Assembly: GCA_007127695.1 (NCBI GenBank)
Contig: SKYW01000216.1
Coordinates: 1-15,460 of the forward strand
Length of the DNA: 15,460 nt
Direction: 5' to 3'
DNA from: Balneolales bacterium
GTDB lineage: Bacteria > Bacteroidota > Rhodothermia > Balneolales > Natronogracilivirgulaceae
In this document: in pieces, positions 13,776 through 15,460 of the stretch
Numbering within the stretch: the stretch's first letter is position 1
How the letters are laid out: every line of letters begins with the position of its first letter
Made by a program: the position numbers and the translations under genes
The notes under the pieces: generated by a model
What the model saw: only the letters and a program-made list of their open reading frames with translations
What the model was told of the DNA's origin: nothing
Databases searched by the model: none

Positions 13776-15460
13776 TCAATCCGAATTACTGCCCTTCGTC
13801 GTATTGGTGAACCTGGTTCTGCTGATCGATACAGAACCGGACTCGCTGAAGTTGATATCAGCATTTTCACCCAGCTCAATGGTACTGTTGTCAATCGTCA
13901 CTGTCCCTGCGAATGTTATTTCAACATCATCCAGCAGTATGATCCTTGCGTTTTGAAAGTTCATCCGGGCATACTTGGTGTCGCTCTCTGTAAATACATA
14001 TACATTTGCCATGCGATCATGACAATGATACCTCGGGTTTATAAAATCGTTATAAGCACTGCAATATCTGCCTCTGGCAGGCACATCCTGGGTTAGCGGT
14101 TCATCATTATCCAGAAACGATTTGGGTTGGGGGCCTAAATGCGGCCAGGAATATCCTTCATTCAAGGAGTCCGTCTGATTGAAATATTCCGGTTCATCCG
14201 CCCGGAACAAAGAAACCAAATCCAAAGTAATGATCTGATCATCATCTGATTTGTACAATTCATTGGTTACTGCGTTTAATTCCCGATCAAAACCATAAAG
14301 ATCTTTTGCCAGTGTAATCTCATCGGTATCATGGATGTTGCCACGATTTCCAATGAAGTATATCTCCCTGCCAGCTTCGCTTTGCAAGTAAGAATACTGG
14401 CTGTGATTCCTGAGAAATACATTATAATAACCAAAAAAGGAAAATTCGTCGATTATGTGGTAGGCATCGTTTTTAATCCGGTCTATCCAGTTCCCTTCCA
14501 CAAGATTGCCACTGTCGGACAAGTTTCGGCTGCGAAGGTCTGAGCGATTTACGTTTCCTGTCTGTGCAAAGGCTTCTCTCGAGTAGTTATATGCGATCAC
14601 GTTTTTGTGCGCTCCTGTGCCCAGCGTCATCGCACTTCTCTGCTTTCTGAACATATTATTCTCAATACGGTTCAGGGTACATTGATGCAAAAGCATGATG
14701 CCGTAGCCGTATGCACCTCCATAGCCTGCCGTGTGGTACGAATCATTGAAAAAACTGCGCTCAATGGTATTATGCATGGATCGAGTCATGTAAATATGTC
14801 TACTGAGCGCCTTGTAGCTGTATATTTTGTCAATATGGATATCCCGCGCGAAATACAGTGATATATGACTCACATGCTGCGGGCATTCCGGGGTTCCCGT
14901 GTACACTCTTTCATCACACACGGATTGACGATCCTCGTATCCCTCAATGTCATTTATTAAACCGAGATTGGATAATCCGGCTGACGTCAACGGGGAGCTC
15001 ACACTGTACACACGGATATCATTTCCATTATTCTGTTGCAGATGATGATTCCATGTCAGGCTAAAATCATTTTCAAGTGTGATGCTGTTCTTTTCAGCTT
15101 CACGAACCTGGTTCATCTGGCCAACATGATCGGTGATCGTCCGGGTGGCACCGGTTAAATTGGTGGCCCTGAACATCAACATGTCGCCTTTTTCGGTATT
15201 TTGTGACTGGGAAAGTGTAATTGTATTCGATTCCGGATCATAATCTTCAACAATTCCCAAACTACTTTCTCTGTCGGGTCCATAGAGCACAAAACCGGCA
15301 GCAAAATTCCTGTGAATCTCATTTACGCGATAGTTGATTGTGTCTGATTTGATGTTCATGAATCTGATGACCGTTGACGGGCCGGAGCTCAAGCGGTAAT
15401 TGACCCCGCCGGGACCTTCGCCCATCACGTAGACACTATCATGCCGGCCGCCAACAAGCC
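13776..15460 (-). CDS. Right-handed parallel beta-helix protein, partial at its N-terminus
   Basis: The frame runs leftward from the right edge to TGA (complement of 13776-13778), with about 560 residues visible. A GTG/ATG pair near 15428/15425 is not the true start: the frame stays open upstream and reads LVGGRHDSVYVMGEGPGG, the 'v.GeGpg' entry of beta-helix proteins. The middle shows short Asn/Ile/Val-rich coils such as IYMTRSMHNTIERSFFND, 'LHQCTLNRIENNMFRKQ', 'HKNVIAYNYSREA', 'SGNLVEGNWIDRI' and 'YNVFLRNH', as in NosD/pectate-lyase-like folds. Later come 'YSWPHLGPQPKS' and 'VPARGRYC', a module often found at the end of such proteins, then a strand-rich tail (ARIILLDDVEITFAGTVTIDNSTIELG). 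Cysteine pairs (CDERVYTGTPEC; CSAYNDFINPRYHC) suggest an oxidising location, so it is probably secreted. It could be a polysaccharide lyase/hydrolase or a structural binding protein. No type IX sorting domain is seen at its C-terminus. Relation to the polysaccharide locus is unproven. Confidence 0.8.
   Translation of the reverse strand, partial: LVGGRHDSVYVMGEGPGGVNYRLSSGPSTVIRFMNIKSDTINYRVNEIHRNFAAGFVLYGPDRESSLGIVEDYDPESNTITLSQSQNTEKGDMLMFRATNLTGATRTITDHVGQMNQVREAEKNSITLENDFSLTWNHHLQQNNGNDIRVYSVSSPLTSAGLSNLGLINDIEGYEDRQSVCDERVYTGTPECPQHVSHISLYFARDIHIDKIYSYKALSRHIYMTRSMHNTIERSFFNDSYHTAGYGGAYGYGIMLLHQCTLNRIENNMFRKQRSAMTLGTGAHKNVIAYNYSREAFAQTGNVNRSDLRSRNLSDSGNLVEGNWIDRIKNDAYHIIDEFSFFGYYNVFLRNHSQYSYLQSEAGREIYFIGNRGNIHDTDEITLAKDLYGFDRELNAVTNELYKSDDDQIITLDLVSLFRADEPEYFNQTDSLNEGYSWPHLGPQPKSFLDNDEPLTQDVPARGRYCSAYNDFINPRYHCHDRMANVYVFTESDTKYARMNFQNARIILLDDVEITFAGTVTIDNSTIELGENADINFSESGSVSISRTRFTNTTKGSNSD

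Noticed and set aside
15426..15428. GTG near 15428 as the true start of the beta-helix protein
   Set aside because: The frame stays open to the window edge and the upstream codons read as a normal continuation of the beta-helix domain, so the gene is truncated by the window.

Overview
This window is a polysaccharide (capsule, exopolysaccharide or O-antigen type) export and assembly locus of the Wzx/Wzy kind. Eight genes on the + strand run from about 303 to 13661. On the left they are preceded by the 3' end of an EamA/DMT-family transporter gene. On the right they face a convergent, incomplete gene on the - strand for a secreted right-handed parallel beta-helix protein. The organism is probably a Gram-negative of the Bacteroidota/Balneolota (FCB) group. 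I infer this from an outer-membrane Wza-type exporter, the near absence of Shine-Dalgarno sequences with A/T-rich sequence before the starts, one good TAnnTTTG-type -7 promoter box, and the character of the beta-helix protein. This placement is an inference, not a proven identification.

Layout: EamA transporter tail (3-233); Wza-like outer-membrane exporter with SLBB domains (303-2057); Wzz-like chain-length/copolymerase protein without a kinase domain (2096-3340); O-antigen ligase/polymerase-family membrane protein (3353-4768, TTG start); Wzx-like flippase (4793-6082); GT4 glycosyltransferase (6182-7345); fused alcohol-dehydrogenase-like plus Gfo/Idh/MocA oxidoreductase (7442-9610); a second GT4-like glycosyltransferase (9633-10712); heparinase II/III-like polysaccharide lyase family protein (10714-12294); a 149-bp gap with a candidate promoter and a perfect palindrome; WbuB-like GT4 glycosyltransferase (12444-13661, TTG start); then the convergent beta-helix protein (13776 to beyond the right edge).

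How the genes fit together: the glycosyltransferases build a lipid-linked repeat unit in the cytoplasm and the flippase turns it over. The ligase-family protein polymerises or ligates it, the Wzz-like protein sets chain length and bridges the periplasm, and the Wza-like protein exports the polymer. The fused oxidoreductase and the heparinase-like protein point to a uronic-acid-type or otherwise oxidised sugar in the polymer. They form a tightly packed block with the intervening glycosyltransferase (gaps of 22 and 1 nt). This oxidoreductase/GT/heparinase-like grouping recurs in bacterial polysaccharide loci but its chemistry is poorly defined, and the heparinase-like protein here has no visible export signal. 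No initiating phosphoglycosyl transferase, tyrosine kinase or nucleotide-sugar synthesis gene is in the window, so those functions must be encoded elsewhere.

I saw no rRNA, tRNA, CRISPR array, insertion sequence or phage gene.
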